From the NCBI GenBank assembly GCA_900468805.1, contig UEIF01000054.1, forward strand, positions 1-64,000: a stretch of 64,000 nt of DNA. Reading direction: 5' to 3'. Shown here in pieces: positions 15,810-24,954 of this stretch (positions within the stretch are counted from its first letter, which is position 1; every line of letters starts with the position of its first letter). A program made the translations under genes and the position numbers. A model generated the notes under the pieces. The model did no database searches. It was not told the DNA's origin and worked only from the letters and a program-made list of their open reading frames with translations. This DNA is from Hyphomicrobiales bacterium (GTDB taxonomy: Bacteria > Pseudomonadota > Alphaproteobacteria > Rhizobiales > Rhizobiaceae).

Positions 15810-16838
15810 TCAAGCTTGCCGCGCCAGGGCTGGCGGCCGGTTCGACAGCCGCAGGAGACGGTAGTCGACGGTCGGCACCCGCCCTTCGACATCGACCACC
15901 TCTTCGATCGGGCCGATATTGACGGCCGCCGATGTCCGGTAGCGTTTCGGCGCAATGCCGGTTACGCGCTTGAAGGCGTTGCTGAAGGCGCTTTCGGAAG
16001 TATAGCCGAGCGAAAGCGCCAGCGAGGAAACGGGCGTCGAGCCCTCGCGCAACGCCCGTTCGGCAAGACGCATGCGCCAGGCGGTGAGATAGGTGAGCGG
16101 AGCGACGCCCGCGACCGTCTTGAAGCGCAGCGCGAAGCTGGTGCGCGACATGCCGGCCGATTTCGCCAATTCCGAAAGCTGCCAATCGTGCGCCGGGTCC
16201 GCATGCATGAGGCGCAGCGCCGGCGCAATCTTTTCGTCGCCGAAGGCGCGCAGCCAGCCGACGGTCAGGGGCTCCGATGTCATGATATGGGCGCGCAGCA
16301 CCTGCACGAAGATGAGCTGCGAAAGCTGGGTGGAGGCAAGCAGCGCGCCCGGCTGGCCTGCCGCCATTTCCCGCACCAGCTGGTCGAGCAGCCAGCGCAG
16401 CACACCGGCTTCCGCAACGGTCGCCCGTACATGGATGACCGGCGGCAGCACGTCGAGCAGCAGCGCCGTACCGGTCGGACCAAGCGCGATATGGCCGCCG
16501 ATATAGAGGAAGTCCTCGCCGGTGCCGTGCCGCGCCATGCCATTGACCTTCTTGTCCTTGAAGGTTGTGACGGCATCGGCCGGCGTCACCGCAAGATCGG
16601 TTGCCAGCACGAAGGAATGCTTGCCGTTGAGCAGGACTACGTCGCCGGCTTCGAGCAGGATCGGCGCGCTGCCATTGTCCAGCACCAGCCAGCACCGGCC
16701 CTTGGCCACCGCGCTGATCTTGATGCGGTTCGGCTGCGGAAAGGCGAGTGCCCAGGGGCCGCCGGCAATCAGCCCGCCGGCCATCAGGCAGCGGGCATCG
16801 AGCAGACTGAGCATTTCGGAGAGAGGATCACTGGTCAT
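15810..16838 (-). CDS. AraC family regulator of module 1 (cupin plus HTH_18)
   Basis: The 342-residue product has an N-terminal cupin-like ligand domain (SDPLSEMLSLLDAR..., to about residue 180) and a C-terminal double helix-turn-helix (about 210-300). HTH landmarks are LSELAKSAGMSRTSFALRFK and SLGYTSESAFSNAFKRVTG. It is paralogous to the regulators at 22691 and 41477. It is divergent from an SDR gene 93 nt away that it probably controls. The start MTSDPL matches the paralogues; an upstream ATG at 16877 is less likely. The extended C-tail (about 40 residues after KRYR) is not shared by the paralogues. Confidence 0.88.
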   Translation of the reverse strand: MTSDPLSEMLSLLDARCLMAGGLIAGGPWALAFPQPNRIKISAVAKGRCWLVLDNGSAPILLEAGDVVLLNGKHSFVLATDLAVTPADAVTTFKDKKVNGMARHGTGEDFLYIGGHIALGPTGTALLLDVLPPVIHVRATVAEAGVLRWLLDQLVREMAAGQPGALLASTQLSQLIFVQVLRAHIMTSEPLTVGWLRAFGDEKIAPALRLMHADPAHDWQLSELAKSAGMSRTSFALRFKTVAGVAPLTYLTAWRMRLAERALREGSTPVSSLALSLGYTSESAFSNAFKRVTGIAPKRYRTSAAVNIGPIEEVVDVEGRVPTVDYRLLRLSNRPPALARQA

Positions 16839-16863
16839 CTTTGTACGATGGCGCAAGAAATCG

Positions 16864-16886
16864 GGATTTACAAGCATTCAGAATCC
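16864..16886 (+). promoter_or_regulatory. Shared motif, module 1 (candidate AraC operator)
   Basis: GGATTT-ACAA-GCAT-TCAG-AATCC, 45 nt before the SDR start. The left part matches the gaps of the two other AraC/SDR modules, in the same orientation relative to the SDR gene. The motif also reads as an imperfect palindrome (GGATT ... AATCC). Confidence 0.6.
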
Positions 16887-16931
16887 CGCTTGCCGGACGT
16901 AGATGTTGTCCGACTAGAAAGGAAACACTCG

Positions 16932-17906
16932 ATGTCCACTCCACAAGCTCCCATCGGCTCCGGCTTCGGCGCAGCGTCTACGGCGGAAGAAGTGATTGCC
17001 GGCCACGATCTCTCGGGCAAGGTGGCGATCGTCACGGGCGGTTATGCCGGCCTTGGCCTCGAAACTGCCCGCGTGCTGGCAGCGGCCGGCGCCAAGGTTA
17101 TCGTGCCCGCCCGCAATATCGAGAAGGCCAGGGCCGCGGCCGAAGTCGTTCCCGGCCTGCAGCTCGGTTACATGGACTTGATGGATCCCAACTCCATCGA
17201 CGATTTCGCCGATCGTTTCCTAGAAGACGGTCAGCCACTGCATTTCCTCATCAACAACGCCGCCGTCATGGCCAACCCACTGACGCGCGACAGCCGCGGC
17301 TACGAATCGCAGTTTTCCACCAACCATCTCGGCCACTTCCAGCTCGCCGCCCGCCTCTGGCCGGCGCTGGTGAAGGCCGAAGGCGCCCGCGTCGTTGCCG
17401 TCTCCTCACGCGGTCATGTCCGCTCCGGCGTCGATTTCGACGATCCGATGTTCGACAGCCGCGAATACCAGCCCTATGTCGCCTACGGCCAGTCGAAAAC
17501 GGCCAATGCGCTTTTTGCCGTCTCTCTGGATGCTTTAGGCGCAAGAGACGACGTGCGCGCCTTCTCGCTGCATCCGGGCGGCATCGTCACGACCGATCTC
17601 ATCCGTCACCAGTCGCGTGAATATCTGCTCGCGAGCGGCTATATGGATGCCGACGGCAACCCGGTCATCGACCCCGAGAACAACAAGAAGACCATCGCCC
17701 AGGGTGCGGCAACCACCATCTGGTGCGCCGTCAGCGACAAGCTCGATGGCATGGGCGGCGTCTATTGCGAAAACTGCGATATCGCCAAGGCCGTGCCCGG
17801 TGACTCCGAGGAGTTGCTCGGTGTGCGTCCCTGGGCGACCGATCCGGAACTTGCCGAACGACTCTGGCAGATGAGCGAAAGACTGACCGGCCTCACACAG
17901 AGCTGA
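16932..17906 (+). CDS. SDR family oxidoreductase, module 1
   Basis: The 324-residue extended short-chain dehydrogenase has an N-terminal lead (IGSGFGAASTAEEV) and the cofactor motif TGGYAGLG at 35-42. It also has NNAAV, the Ser of VVAVSSRGH and the catalytic YGQSK. A distinctive C-terminal GGVYCENCDIA contains a CxxC pair. Oxidation or reduction of an unknown substrate with NAD(P)H is expected. It resembles the SDRs at 21600 and 42519 across its whole length. It is divergent from its AraC regulator. Confidence 0.9.
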   Translation: MSTPQAPIGSGFGAASTAEEVIAGHDLSGKVAIVTGGYAGLGLETARVLAAAGAKVIVPARNIEKARAAAEVVPGLQLGYMDLMDPNSIDDFADRFLEDGQPLHFLINNAAVMANPLTRDSRGYESQFSTNHLGHFQLAARLWPALVKAEGARVVAVSSRGHVRSGVDFDDPMFDSREYQPYVAYGQSKTANALFAVSLDALGARDDVRAFSLHPGGIVTTDLIRHQSREYLLASGYMDADGNPVIDPENNKKTIAQGAATTIWCAVSDKLDGMGGVYCENCDIAKAVPGDSEELLGVRPWATDPELAERLWQMSERLTGLTQS

Positions 17907-17939
17907 AGCCTTGCGACCTAAGTCTAATCCCCGATATTC

Positions 17940-17956
17940 TTAGTCAATTGTTAACC
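17940..17956 (+). promoter_or_regulatory. CtrA-like box upstream of the chemoreceptor
   Basis: TTAG-N7-TTAACC, one mismatch from the CtrA consensus TTAA-N7-TTAA, 45 nt before the chemoreceptor start. CtrA controls motility and cell-cycle genes in alphaproteobacteria. The assignment is by pattern only. Confidence 0.4.
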
Positions 17957-18000
17957 ATGTTGCTTGAAGCTTCTCTAATATAGCTTGGGGGAGCTCGATC

Positions 18001-19449
18001 ATGCAGGCGCTGAAGGCGGTGGAGGAGAATGCCGCAAGTCCAGTCTATGAACCGGATGAGCCGGATCGCGACGCGCTGCGCCATATCCTCTCGCGCCTTG
18101 CCGAAGAGGCCTCCACGCTCGGCGTCGATCTCGTTGATATTGCCGGCGCCATCCAGGACATGGCGGCAATGTCCGCCCGCCATGCCGCAGCCTTCGACAA
18201 TGTCACCCGCACGGCCCTGTCGATTGCCGAGACCAACCGCTCCGTCGCCGTTTCCCTTCGCGAGACTGATAGTACCGCCTCCGAAGCCCGCCATATGCTG
18301 AAGGAATCGGCCGATCGCCTGTCTGGCTCGGTCGAGGAAATCCGTCACATGGTCAAGTCCTCCGAAGAGATCAGTACGGAAATCTCCTGCTTCTCCCGCT
18401 CGCTGACCGATGTGGATAAGGTGGCCGCCGAGATCAGCACCATCGCCCGACAGACCAATCTTCTGGCGCTCAATGCGGCGATCGAGGCCGCCCGCGCCGG
18501 CGAGGCGGGCAAGGGCTTTGCCGTCGTCGCCTCCGAGATCCGCGCTTTGTCGCTGCAGACCTCCAAGGCGACGGGCGCCATTCAGGAAACGCTTGAGCAG
18601 CTTCGCGTCAAGATCGACCGTCTCTCGACTGTCGGCGGCGGCGCGCGCAAGAGTGCTGCTGGCGTCAGCGAAAAATCCGAGGCGATGCGCGGCGCCTTCG
18701 AAAGCATGGAGCATGTGATTACCCGCATCCTCGATAGCTCCGCCGTCATGGCCAATACGACCGAGGCCGTGGACCGCGACTGCGCCGGCTTCGTCGCCAA
18801 GCTCGGCGAAATGTCCGCCGAGGTGCTGGATTCCAACGGCCGGCTGCAGCAGGCGGCCAAACGCGTCGACAGCGTCGTCGGTCTGTCGGAAACGCTGATC
18901 CAGCTGACCGCGAGCGCCGGTGTCGAGACCGCCGACCGCCACTGGATCGAACAGGCGCAATCCGTCGCCGCCCGGATATCCCATGCCCTGGAGCGTGTGG
19001 TCGCCGAGGGTGGGATCGGCATGGAGAGCCTGTTCAGCCGCCACTATCATCCCATTCCCGGAACCGATCCGGTGCAGATGATGACGCCTTTCACCGAGCT
19101 CGCCGACCGCCTGCTGCCGCCGATCCAGGAGCCGGCGGCGGCTTCCGACGAGCGCATCGCCTTCTGTGCCGCTGTCGATGAAAACGGCTACCTGCCGGCC
19201 CATAACAAGAAGTTCTCGCAGCCCCAGAAGCCGGGCGACACCATCTGGAATACGGCCAACTGCCGCAACCGCCGCATCTTCAACGATCGCGTCGGCCTGG
19301 CCGCCGGCAGAAGCACCGCTCCCTTCCTCGTCCAGACCTACCGTCGGGACATGGGCGGCGGCAATTTCGTCATGATGAAGGATATTTCCGCCCCGATCAC
19401 TGTCCGCGGCAGGCATTGGGGTGGCTTGCGGCTGGCGGTAAAGGTATAG
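18001..19449 (+). CDS. Soluble methyl-accepting chemotaxis-type receptor
   Basis: The 482-residue product has no membrane segment. The N-terminal half is coiled-coil signalling domain. The hairpin tip conserved in chemoreceptors is at about 144-178 (EISTIARQTNLLALNAAIEA, then ARAGEAGKGFAVVASEIR). The C-terminal module (about 330-482) contains the conserved block HNKKFSQPQKPGD...NCRNRRIFNDRVGLAA and ends in ITVRGRHWGGLRLAVKV. I take this to be a cytoplasmic sensory domain. The start follows GGGGGAGC. It stands alone with no che genes nearby, so it probably joins receptor arrays made from loci elsewhere. Confidence 0.88.
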   Translation: MQALKAVEENAASPVYEPDEPDRDALRHILSRLAEEASTLGVDLVDIAGAIQDMAAMSARHAAAFDNVTRTALSIAETNRSVAVSLRETDSTASEARHMLKESADRLSGSVEEIRHMVKSSEEISTEISCFSRSLTDVDKVAAEISTIARQTNLLALNAAIEAARAGEAGKGFAVVASEIRALSLQTSKATGAIQETLEQLRVKIDRLSTVGGGARKSAAGVSEKSEAMRGAFESMEHVITRILDSSAVMANTTEAVDRDCAGFVAKLGEMSAEVLDSNGRLQQAAKRVDSVVGLSETLIQLTASAGVETADRHWIEQAQSVAARISHALERVVAEGGIGMESLFSRHYHPIPGTDPVQMMTPFTELADRLLPPIQEPAAASDERIAFCAAVDENGYLPAHNKKFSQPQKPGDTIWNTANCRNRRIFNDRVGLAAGRSTAPFLVQTYRRDMGGGNFVMMKDISAPITVRGRHWGGLRLAVKV

Positions 19450-19486
19450 CGTTGCCGCCACTTGCCGCGCGGTCTATACCGCGCTC

Positions 19487-19825
19487 ATGAGATTACGCGC
19501 CGACATCTATGTTTCCGCTCTCGTCCGCCGAGTTTTCTCTGCGGGCGATTTTGCTGCGGTGGAGAAGAAGGGTGCCGAGGAAGCCGGCGCGATCTTCATT
19601 CGCCAGCGCTTCCGCGACGGTCTCGAGACCCTCTATGCGCCCGCTCCACAGAGCTTCTTCGATGAGGAGAGCAGCGGCGACCGCCTCTTCGAAATCCGGC
19701 TTGAACGCGCCGAGCCGGACAAGGTGCGGGAGATGCTGGACCGCGAGCGCAAGTTCGACCCCGATCTCTGGATTGTCGAGCTGGAGACAGACAAGGTCTC
19801 GGAACTCATCCCGATGGCCGGCTGA
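19487..19825 (+). CDS. DUF1491 family protein
   Basis: The 112-residue product matches the alphaproteobacterial DUF1491 pattern. It opens with MRLRADIYVSALVRRVF, has GAIFIRQR in the middle and ends with the conserved ERKFDPDLWIVELE. The function is unknown. It is probably cytoplasmic, with no signal or membrane segment. It lies 37 nt downstream of the chemoreceptor on the same strand. Confidence 0.85.
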   Translation: MRLRADIYVSALVRRVFSAGDFAAVEKKGAEEAGAIFIRQRFRDGLETLYAPAPQSFFDEESSGDRLFEIRLERAEPDKVREMLDRERKFDPDLWIVELETDKVSELIPMAG

Positions 19826-19950
19826 CGGCCTGCCTTGAATTTACGCCAATTCCCGCCTAGTTTACCGCCATCCGCAATACCAACAGGATGTGTGCTCAAT
19901 GGATATGAACCTGATCGCAACGCCAATTCGCCTTGCCATCGGGGATTTCC

Positions 19951-21537
19951 ATGCCTGCATCCATGACGCTTTCCAATCTCTCGTGGTCCACGCCTGACGG
20001 CCGGCCGCTTTTCTCCAATATCGATCTGAGCTTCGGCGCCGAGCGCACCGGCCTTGTCGGTCGCAATGGCGTCGGCAAAACCACGCTTTTGAAGCTGGTC
20101 GCCGGCGAGCTGCAGCCGCAGACCGGTTCTATCTCGGTTTCCGGCACGATCGGCATCCTGCGCCAGAGTGTACAGGTCGGGCCGGATGAGACGGTCGCCG
20201 ATCTCTTCGGGGCGACGGAGCCTCTCGCCATTCTTCGCCGTGCCGAAAGCGGCGAGGCGAGCGCCGACGAGCTTGCTGTTGCAGACTGGACGCTCGAAGC
20301 CCGCATCGATGCCGCACTGGAACGATCAGGCCTTGCCGCCAGCCCGCAGACGCTGCTTTCAGCACTGTCCGGCGGTCAGCGCACCCGCGCAGCACTCGCG
20401 GCCCTGATCTTCGAGGAGCCGGATTTTCTTGTCCTCGACGAGCCGACCAACAATCTGGATCGCGACGGCCGTGAAGCGGTGATCTCGCTTCTCGGTAGCT
20501 GGCGGCACGGCGCTCTCATCGTCAGCCATGATCGCGAGCTCTTGGAGACGATGGATGCCATCGTCGAGCTGACGACTGTTGGCGCCACGCGCTATGGCGG
20601 AAACTGGAGCGATTACCGCTCCCGCAAGGCTCTGGAACTGGCTGCCGCCGAGCACGATCTTGCGGATGCCAGGAAACGCGTGGCGGAGGTTTCCCGCAGC
20701 GCGCAGGAAACGGCCGAGCGCAAGGCGCGCAAGGATAGCGCCGGCAAGAAGAAGGCAGCCAGGGGCGACATGCCGCGGATCATCGCCGGCGGTCTGAAGC
20801 GCCAGGCGGAGAGTACCAGCGGTGACAATGCCCGCCTTGCCGAGCGCCGCCACGCCCAGGCGCTTGAGGATGCCGAGGAGGCGCGCAAACGCATCGAGAT
20901 ACTCCAGCCGCTTTCCGTCAAGCTGCCCTCGACCGGCCTGCCGCCAAGCAGATCGGTGCTGAGGATCGACGCGGTCACGGCCGGTTACGAGGCGGGCGAA
21001 CCGATCATCCGCAAGCTGTCCTTCGATATGACAGGTCCTGAACGCATCGCCGTCACCGGCCCGAATGGCTCGGGCAAGACGACGCTGCTGGCGCTGATCT
21101 CGGGCGATCTCCAGCCGTGGGAAGGCGCGGTTCGTGTGCTGACCTCATTCTCCATGCTCGACCAGCGCGTCAGTCTGCTCGATCCCAAGGCCTCGATCCG
21201 CGACAACTTCCGGCGGTTGAACCCACAGTCGGATGAAAACGCCTGCCGTGCCGCACTCGCCCGGTTCATGTTCCGGGCGGATGCGGCGCTGCAGATCGTC
21301 TCGACGCTGTCAGGCGGCCAGCTTCTGCGCGCCGGCCTTGCCTGCGTTCTCGGCGGCGCGGCACCGCCGGCGCTGCTCATCCTCGATGAACCGACCAACC
21401 ATCTCGACATCGATTCCATCGCTGCCGTCGAAGCCGGCCTGAGAGCCTATGACGGCGCGCTGCTGATCGTCAGTCATGACGAGGTGTTTCTGGAGATGGT
21501 CGGCATAACCCGCCGGCTGGAGTTACCGGTGCGCTGA
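19951..21537 (+). CDS. ABC-F family ATP-binding protein (Uup/YbiT-like)
   Basis: The 528-residue protein has two ATPase domains and no membrane part. Walker A motifs are GRNGVGKTT (38-46) and GPNGSGKTT; signatures are LSGGQRTR and LSGGQLLR; Walker B motifs are VLDEPTNNLD and ILDEPTNHLD. A charged linker (about 220-315, rich in Arg, Lys and Ala) joins the domains. ABC-F proteins act on ribosomes rather than in transport. The ATG at 19951 (after GGGG) is chosen over a TTG 18 nt upstream. The stop codon runs straight into a family A repeat. Confidence 0.9.
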   Translation: MPASMTLSNLSWSTPDGRPLFSNIDLSFGAERTGLVGRNGVGKTTLLKLVAGELQPQTGSISVSGTIGILRQSVQVGPDETVADLFGATEPLAILRRAESGEASADELAVADWTLEARIDAALERSGLAASPQTLLSALSGGQRTRAALAALIFEEPDFLVLDEPTNNLDRDGREAVISLLGSWRHGALIVSHDRELLETMDAIVELTTVGATRYGGNWSDYRSRKALELAAAEHDLADARKRVAEVSRSAQETAERKARKDSAGKKKAARGDMPRIIAGGLKRQAESTSGDNARLAERRHAQALEDAEEARKRIEILQPLSVKLPSTGLPPSRSVLRIDAVTAGYEAGEPIIRKLSFDMTGPERIAVTGPNGSGKTTLLALISGDLQPWEGAVRVLTSFSMLDQRVSLLDPKASIRDNFRRLNPQSDENACRAALARFMFRADAALQIVSTLSGGQLLRAGLACVLGGAAPPALLILDEPTNHLDIDSIAAVEAGLRAYDGALLIVSHDEVFLEMVGITRRLELPVR

Positions 21538-21588
21538 AGCATGTCGCGCAAAAGTGCGCAGCGGTTCTGCGATGACGGCACGCGGAAT
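21537..21588 (+). repeat. Dispersed palindromic repeat, family A, copy 3 (partial)
   Basis: AAGCATGTCGCGCAAAAGTG followed by CGCAGCGGTTCTGCG, directly after the stop of the ABC-F gene. Only the left half of the family consensus is recognisable. Confidence 0.7.
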
Positions 21589-21599
21589 CCAGGGCTTGT

Positions 21600-22571
21600 C
21601 TATTCGAAGGAGATGCCGAGCAATTTTTCGCTGAGAGCCCAGAGCCGCTCGGCAGCGTTAGTGTCCATCGCCCAGGGCATCACGCCGCGCAGCTCCTTCG
21701 TATCGGCGGGCAGTGCCTCGGCGATATCGCAATCCTCGCAATAGACGCCGCCCATGTCGTCGAGCTGGTGGCTCGTCGCGCACCAGATGGTGGTCGCCGC
21801 ACCCTGTTCGATCGTCTTGAGGAGCGCGGCAATATGCGCAGGGATATTGCCGTCGGCATCCCGGAAGCCGATCGCTTCCATATCCGCATCCGAGACATAG
21901 CGGGTCAACTCGGTCTTGATCGAGCCGGGGTGAACCGAAAAGGCACGCACGCCATGCTCTGCCCCGCGCCGGTCGAGTTCAAGCGCAAAGAGCGCATTGG
22001 CCGTCTTCGACTGACCATAGGCTTTCCAGGCATCATAGGTGCGACGCTGATAGTTCGGATCGTCGAAATCGATGGGGGAGAAACGGTGTCCGCCGGAGGA
22101 AAGCGCCACGACGCGGGCATTGCCGGAGCGCTTCAGCGCCGGCCAGAGCCATGCGGCAAGCTGGAAGTGGCCGAGATGGTTCGTCGCAAACTGCCGCTCG
22201 AAACCTCTGTCGTCATGCGCAAACGGTGTCGCCATGACTCCGGCATTGCCAATGAAAAGATCAAGCGGCCGGCCTTCGGCCGCAAATTCCCGCCCGAAGG
22301 CATCGATGGAGGCAGGCGCCGAAAGGTCGAGCGGATAAATCTCGATACGTGGCAGATCTTTGAGTGCCGCCTTGGCCTTGTCGACATCACGCACCGGCAC
22401 GATGATCGCAGCACCGGCCTTGGAAAGCGCCCGCACCGTCTCCAGGCCGAGGCCGGCATAACCGCCGGTGATGACCGCAAGCTTGCCGGTCAGATCGGCT
22501 TTACCGAGTGCTTCTTCCGATGTCGTTGAGCGGCCGAGACCGGAGGGAAGGGGATATTGGGAAGTAGGCAT
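21600..22571 (-). CDS. SDR family oxidoreductase, module 2
   Basis: The 323-residue product is a paralogue of the SDRs at 16932 and 42519. Cofactor motif TGGYAGLG is near 35-42, GNAGV replaces NNAAV, the Ser is in VVALSSGGH and the catalytic pair is YGQSK. The C-terminal GGVYCEDCDIAEA contains the CxxC pair. It is divergent from AraC regulator 2 (119 nt gap). The enzyme is cytoplasmic with unknown substrate. Confidence 0.9.
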   Translation of the reverse strand: MPTSQYPLPSGLGRSTTSEEALGKADLTGKLAVITGGYAGLGLETVRALSKAGAAIIVPVRDVDKAKAALKDLPRIEIYPLDLSAPASIDAFGREFAAEGRPLDLFIGNAGVMATPFAHDDRGFERQFATNHLGHFQLAAWLWPALKRSGNARVVALSSGGHRFSPIDFDDPNYQRRTYDAWKAYGQSKTANALFALELDRRGAEHGVRAFSVHPGSIKTELTRYVSDADMEAIGFRDADGNIPAHIAALLKTIEQGAATTIWCATSHQLDDMGGVYCEDCDIAEALPADTKELRGVMPWAMDTNAAERLWALSEKLLGISFE

Positions 22572-22643
22572 GACATCCTCGCATCTGTTTCGTGAGCGGT
22601 TCGTCCGCTCCTGATGTGGGCTAGACGTAATGCATCGGATGTA

Positions 22644-22666
22644 GGATTATCCATGCGCTGAAATCC
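22644..22666 (-). promoter_or_regulatory. Shared motif, module 2 (candidate AraC operator)
   Basis: On the minus strand: GGATTT-CAGC-GCAT-GGAT-AATCC, 72 nt upstream of the SDR start. It has the same left half, GCAT core and AATCC end as the module 1 motif, and the same orientation toward the SDR gene. Confidence 0.6.
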
Positions 22667-22690
22667 AATCTATCTGCGTGATCATCCTAA

Positions 22691-23659
22691 ATGCTTGTCG
22701 TCGACCCTCTTTCCGATGTCCTGTCGCTGCTCTCTGCCAGAAGCCTGCTCTCCGCCAGCCTCAGGGCCAAGGGTGGCTGGTCGATCCGTTTCGCTTCTGA
22801 CGGCGTGAAGTTCAACGCCGTGCTGGAAGGCGGCTGTTATCTGGTTTCCAACGGTGCCGAGCCACGCTGGCTGGAGGCTGGCGATTGCTTCCTGCTCGTC
22901 AATTGCAGCACGTATGTTCTCTGCAGCGATCCGGTGCTGACGCCGGTGGCGCCGTCCGAGATCTTTGGCCCTGATCATACGGCCTCCATCAACGCCGACC
23001 TGCCGTGCGAAAGCCTGTTTGCCGTCGGCGGGCGTGTTACTTTCGACGATGCCGATGCCGGCCTGCTCCTCGATGCACTGCCGCCGATCCTTTTCGTCAG
23101 CGGCAAGTCGCGGGAGGCGACGGCAATCCGCTGGTTGCTGTCGCGGCTGGGGGAGGAGTGGGATGAGAAGCGTCCGGGTGGGTCGGCTGCCGCCGACCAT
23201 CTGGCCCAGCTTCTCTTCGTAGAGTTGATCCGCGTCTGGTTGCATCAGGCCGATGCGACGACACCGGGATGGCTGCAGGCGCTGGGTGACAGGCGCGTCG
23301 GCGCGGCGATCCGTCTCCTGCACGGCGATCCCGCACGGAACTGGCGGCTGCAGGATCTGGCCGAAGCCGCTGGCATGTCACGCTCCAATTTCGCCCTGCG
23401 TTTCCGTAAACTCGCGGGCATGGCACCGCTGGATTATCTGCTGCGCTGGCGCATGCGGCTTGGCGCCAAGGCGCTGCGATCAGGCTCGCAGCCGATCTCG
23501 GCGATTTCCTATTCGCTGGGTTATCAGTCGGAAAGCGCCTTCAGCAATGCGTTCAAGCGCATCACCGGTGTCGCGCCGCAGCAGTATCGTCGCGATCACT
23601 TGAAGGCTGGAGCAGTTCCAGCAAAGGTGCACAGCGGTTTTGCGTTCGGAATTGCGTGA
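22691..23659 (+). CDS. AraC family regulator of module 2
   Basis: The 322-residue product has a cupin-like N-terminal domain (VDPLSDVLSLLSARSLLSAS; KFNAVLEGGCYLV) and a C-terminal AraC-type double HTH (LAEAAGMSRSNFALRFRKLA; SLGYQSESAFSNAFKRITG, then APQQYR). It is paralogous to the module 1 and 3 regulators. The last 17 residues (AGAVPAKVHSGFAFGIA) and the stop codon are encoded by a family A repeat, so the natural C-terminus has been replaced or extended. Confidence 0.88.
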   Translation: MLVVDPLSDVLSLLSARSLLSASLRAKGGWSIRFASDGVKFNAVLEGGCYLVSNGAEPRWLEAGDCFLLVNCSTYVLCSDPVLTPVAPSEIFGPDHTASINADLPCESLFAVGGRVTFDDADAGLLLDALPPILFVSGKSREATAIRWLLSRLGEEWDEKRPGGSAAADHLAQLLFVELIRVWLHQADATTPGWLQALGDRRVGAAIRLLHGDPARNWRLQDLAEAAGMSRSNFALRFRKLAGMAPLDYLLRWRMRLGAKALRSGSQPISAISYSLGYQSESAFSNAFKRITGVAPQQYRRDHLKAGAVPAKVHSGFAFGIA

Positions 23660-23711
23660 AAACAAAGAGCTGGAACATTGCCGTTATCAGAGGAAAGCGG
23701 AAATGTTCTAG
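23608..23711 (+). repeat. Dispersed palindromic repeat, family A, copy 4
   Basis: It starts GGAGCAGTTCCAGCAAAGG, contains GTTTTGCGTTCGGAATTGCG and ACAAAGAGCTGGAAC, and ends GGAAATGTTCTAG. It supplies the TGA of the AraC gene (23657-23659) and the TAG of the convergent DUF2336 gene (23708-23710). Confidence 0.85.
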
Positions 23712-24700
23712 CGCGCCCGGCTGACGCTCTTGAGATCGCGCACCGGCGCCTGCCGGATGAAGCGGTAGGCCGGGGTCTGCGCCTGTGCGACGGGAGCCGG
23801 CTGGTCTGCTGCGGTTGGCGCTTCCGGATTGTAGGTGTAGCTATCGGCGCGCCGCCATGCGTCCACGCGGGCATGACATTCTTCCGGGTCCAGCGCGTCG
23901 AGAACGAGGAAGGCGCGGCTGACATTGTGCGGCACTTCGGCAAGGTGCGGATAGAGCTTCTCCAGCACGAAGACGGAATCGAGGAAGCCCATGCCAAGGC
24001 TCGTTAGCGTCGTGGCGAGCTGCTGGCCGGACAGGTCGAGCATGATGCGCTCCGCAAGCCAGCGGCTGGCCGACAGCGCATCGGCTAGCGCAGTGGCGAA
24101 ATGCACGGCTTCCCGCGAGCGCGCAAAGCGCACCAGTAGCGCCTCCTGAATATCTGACAGCGAGCGAAGGCCAAGGCGGTCCTCATCATTGCGGCCGAGA
24201 TGGCCGGCAAGGCTGCGGATGCGCTCGCGTAGCGCCTCTTCATTGGCGATGCGTTGTGCTTCCTGCTGGTCCATTTCGGGCGCGACAGGCATCGGCGAAA
24301 GCGGTATGGCGTGTTGCTCTGCGGGAGCAGTGGCAGCGGATGGCCGCGGCTCGGCCTGGCGCAGCGCCACCAGCGCGTCGATGACATCAGGCGACAGCGA
24401 ATCGCGGCTGACGATCGCCTTTACATGCGCAGCACCCTGGGTGCGCGCAATCGTGATAAGCGTGTCGTCATTGATCGCCTTGGAGGAGGTGAGAAAAGGT
24501 GCGGCGACCTCTATCGGTTGATTGCCGATGAAGAGCGCAACGGCTGCCGGCATGTTCTCGCATTGGGAAAGGGCTGCCACGGCTTGGCGCCTTGCCTCTT
24601 CGGAAGAGGCCTGGAAGAGCGGCATGAAGAGTTCGGCAAACTGGCGCAGTTCGGAGCGTGTCGGATGTGACAGGTTCTCGAAACTGCTGACAGTCGCCAT
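23708..24700 (-). CDS. DUF2336 family protein
   Basis: The 330-residue product, counted from MATVSSFENL, has AGGAAGAAGGAC at good spacing upstream; ATGs at 24730 and 24853 would extend it by 10 and 51 residues. It is mostly helical with HEAT-like character (VAAPFLTSSKAINDDTLITI; HVKAIVSRDSLSPDVIDALV), typical of the alphaproteobacterial DUF2336 family. The molecular role is unknown. The Ala/Pro-rich tail ends in sequence abutting a family A repeat, which supplies the stop. Confidence 0.78.
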   Translation of the reverse strand: MATVSSFENLSHPTRSELRQFAELFMPLFQASSEEARRQAVAALSQCENMPAAVALFIGNQPIEVAAPFLTSSKAINDDTLITIARTQGAAHVKAIVSRDSLSPDVIDALVALRQAEPRPSAATAPAEQHAIPLSPMPVAPEMDQQEAQRIANEEALRERIRSLAGHLGRNDEDRLGLRSLSDIQEALLVRFARSREAVHFATALADALSASRWLAERIMLDLSGQQLATTLTSLGMGFLDSVFVLEKLYPHLAEVPHNVSRAFLVLDALDPEECHARVDAWRRADSYTYNPEAPTAADQPAPVAQAQTPAYRFIRQAPVRDLKSVSRAR

Positions 24701-24954
24701 TAACACCACGTCCTTCTTCCTGATGGCCATGGGGCCCTCTAGGTCTCGAAACCGGTCACGCACAAGAACACCCTGAAAACGCAGAACAAGCGGGAAACCA
24801 TGGGGCCGACAAGCGCTGGCGGGACGCGCGTCAGACCATACGGTTATGAACAAATCCTACACCGGTACAGTTAATGCATGCTGAAGATTCTATTAAAATG
24901 CAACAGAAATACACACGTTTCGCGTGTTGCGGCTTGATGAGCCGGCAAAATAAA

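Noticed and set aside
17944..19461. 505-codon minus-strand open frame opposite the chemoreceptor
   Set aside because: Antisense shadow. The plus strand carries the invariant chemoreceptor hairpin.
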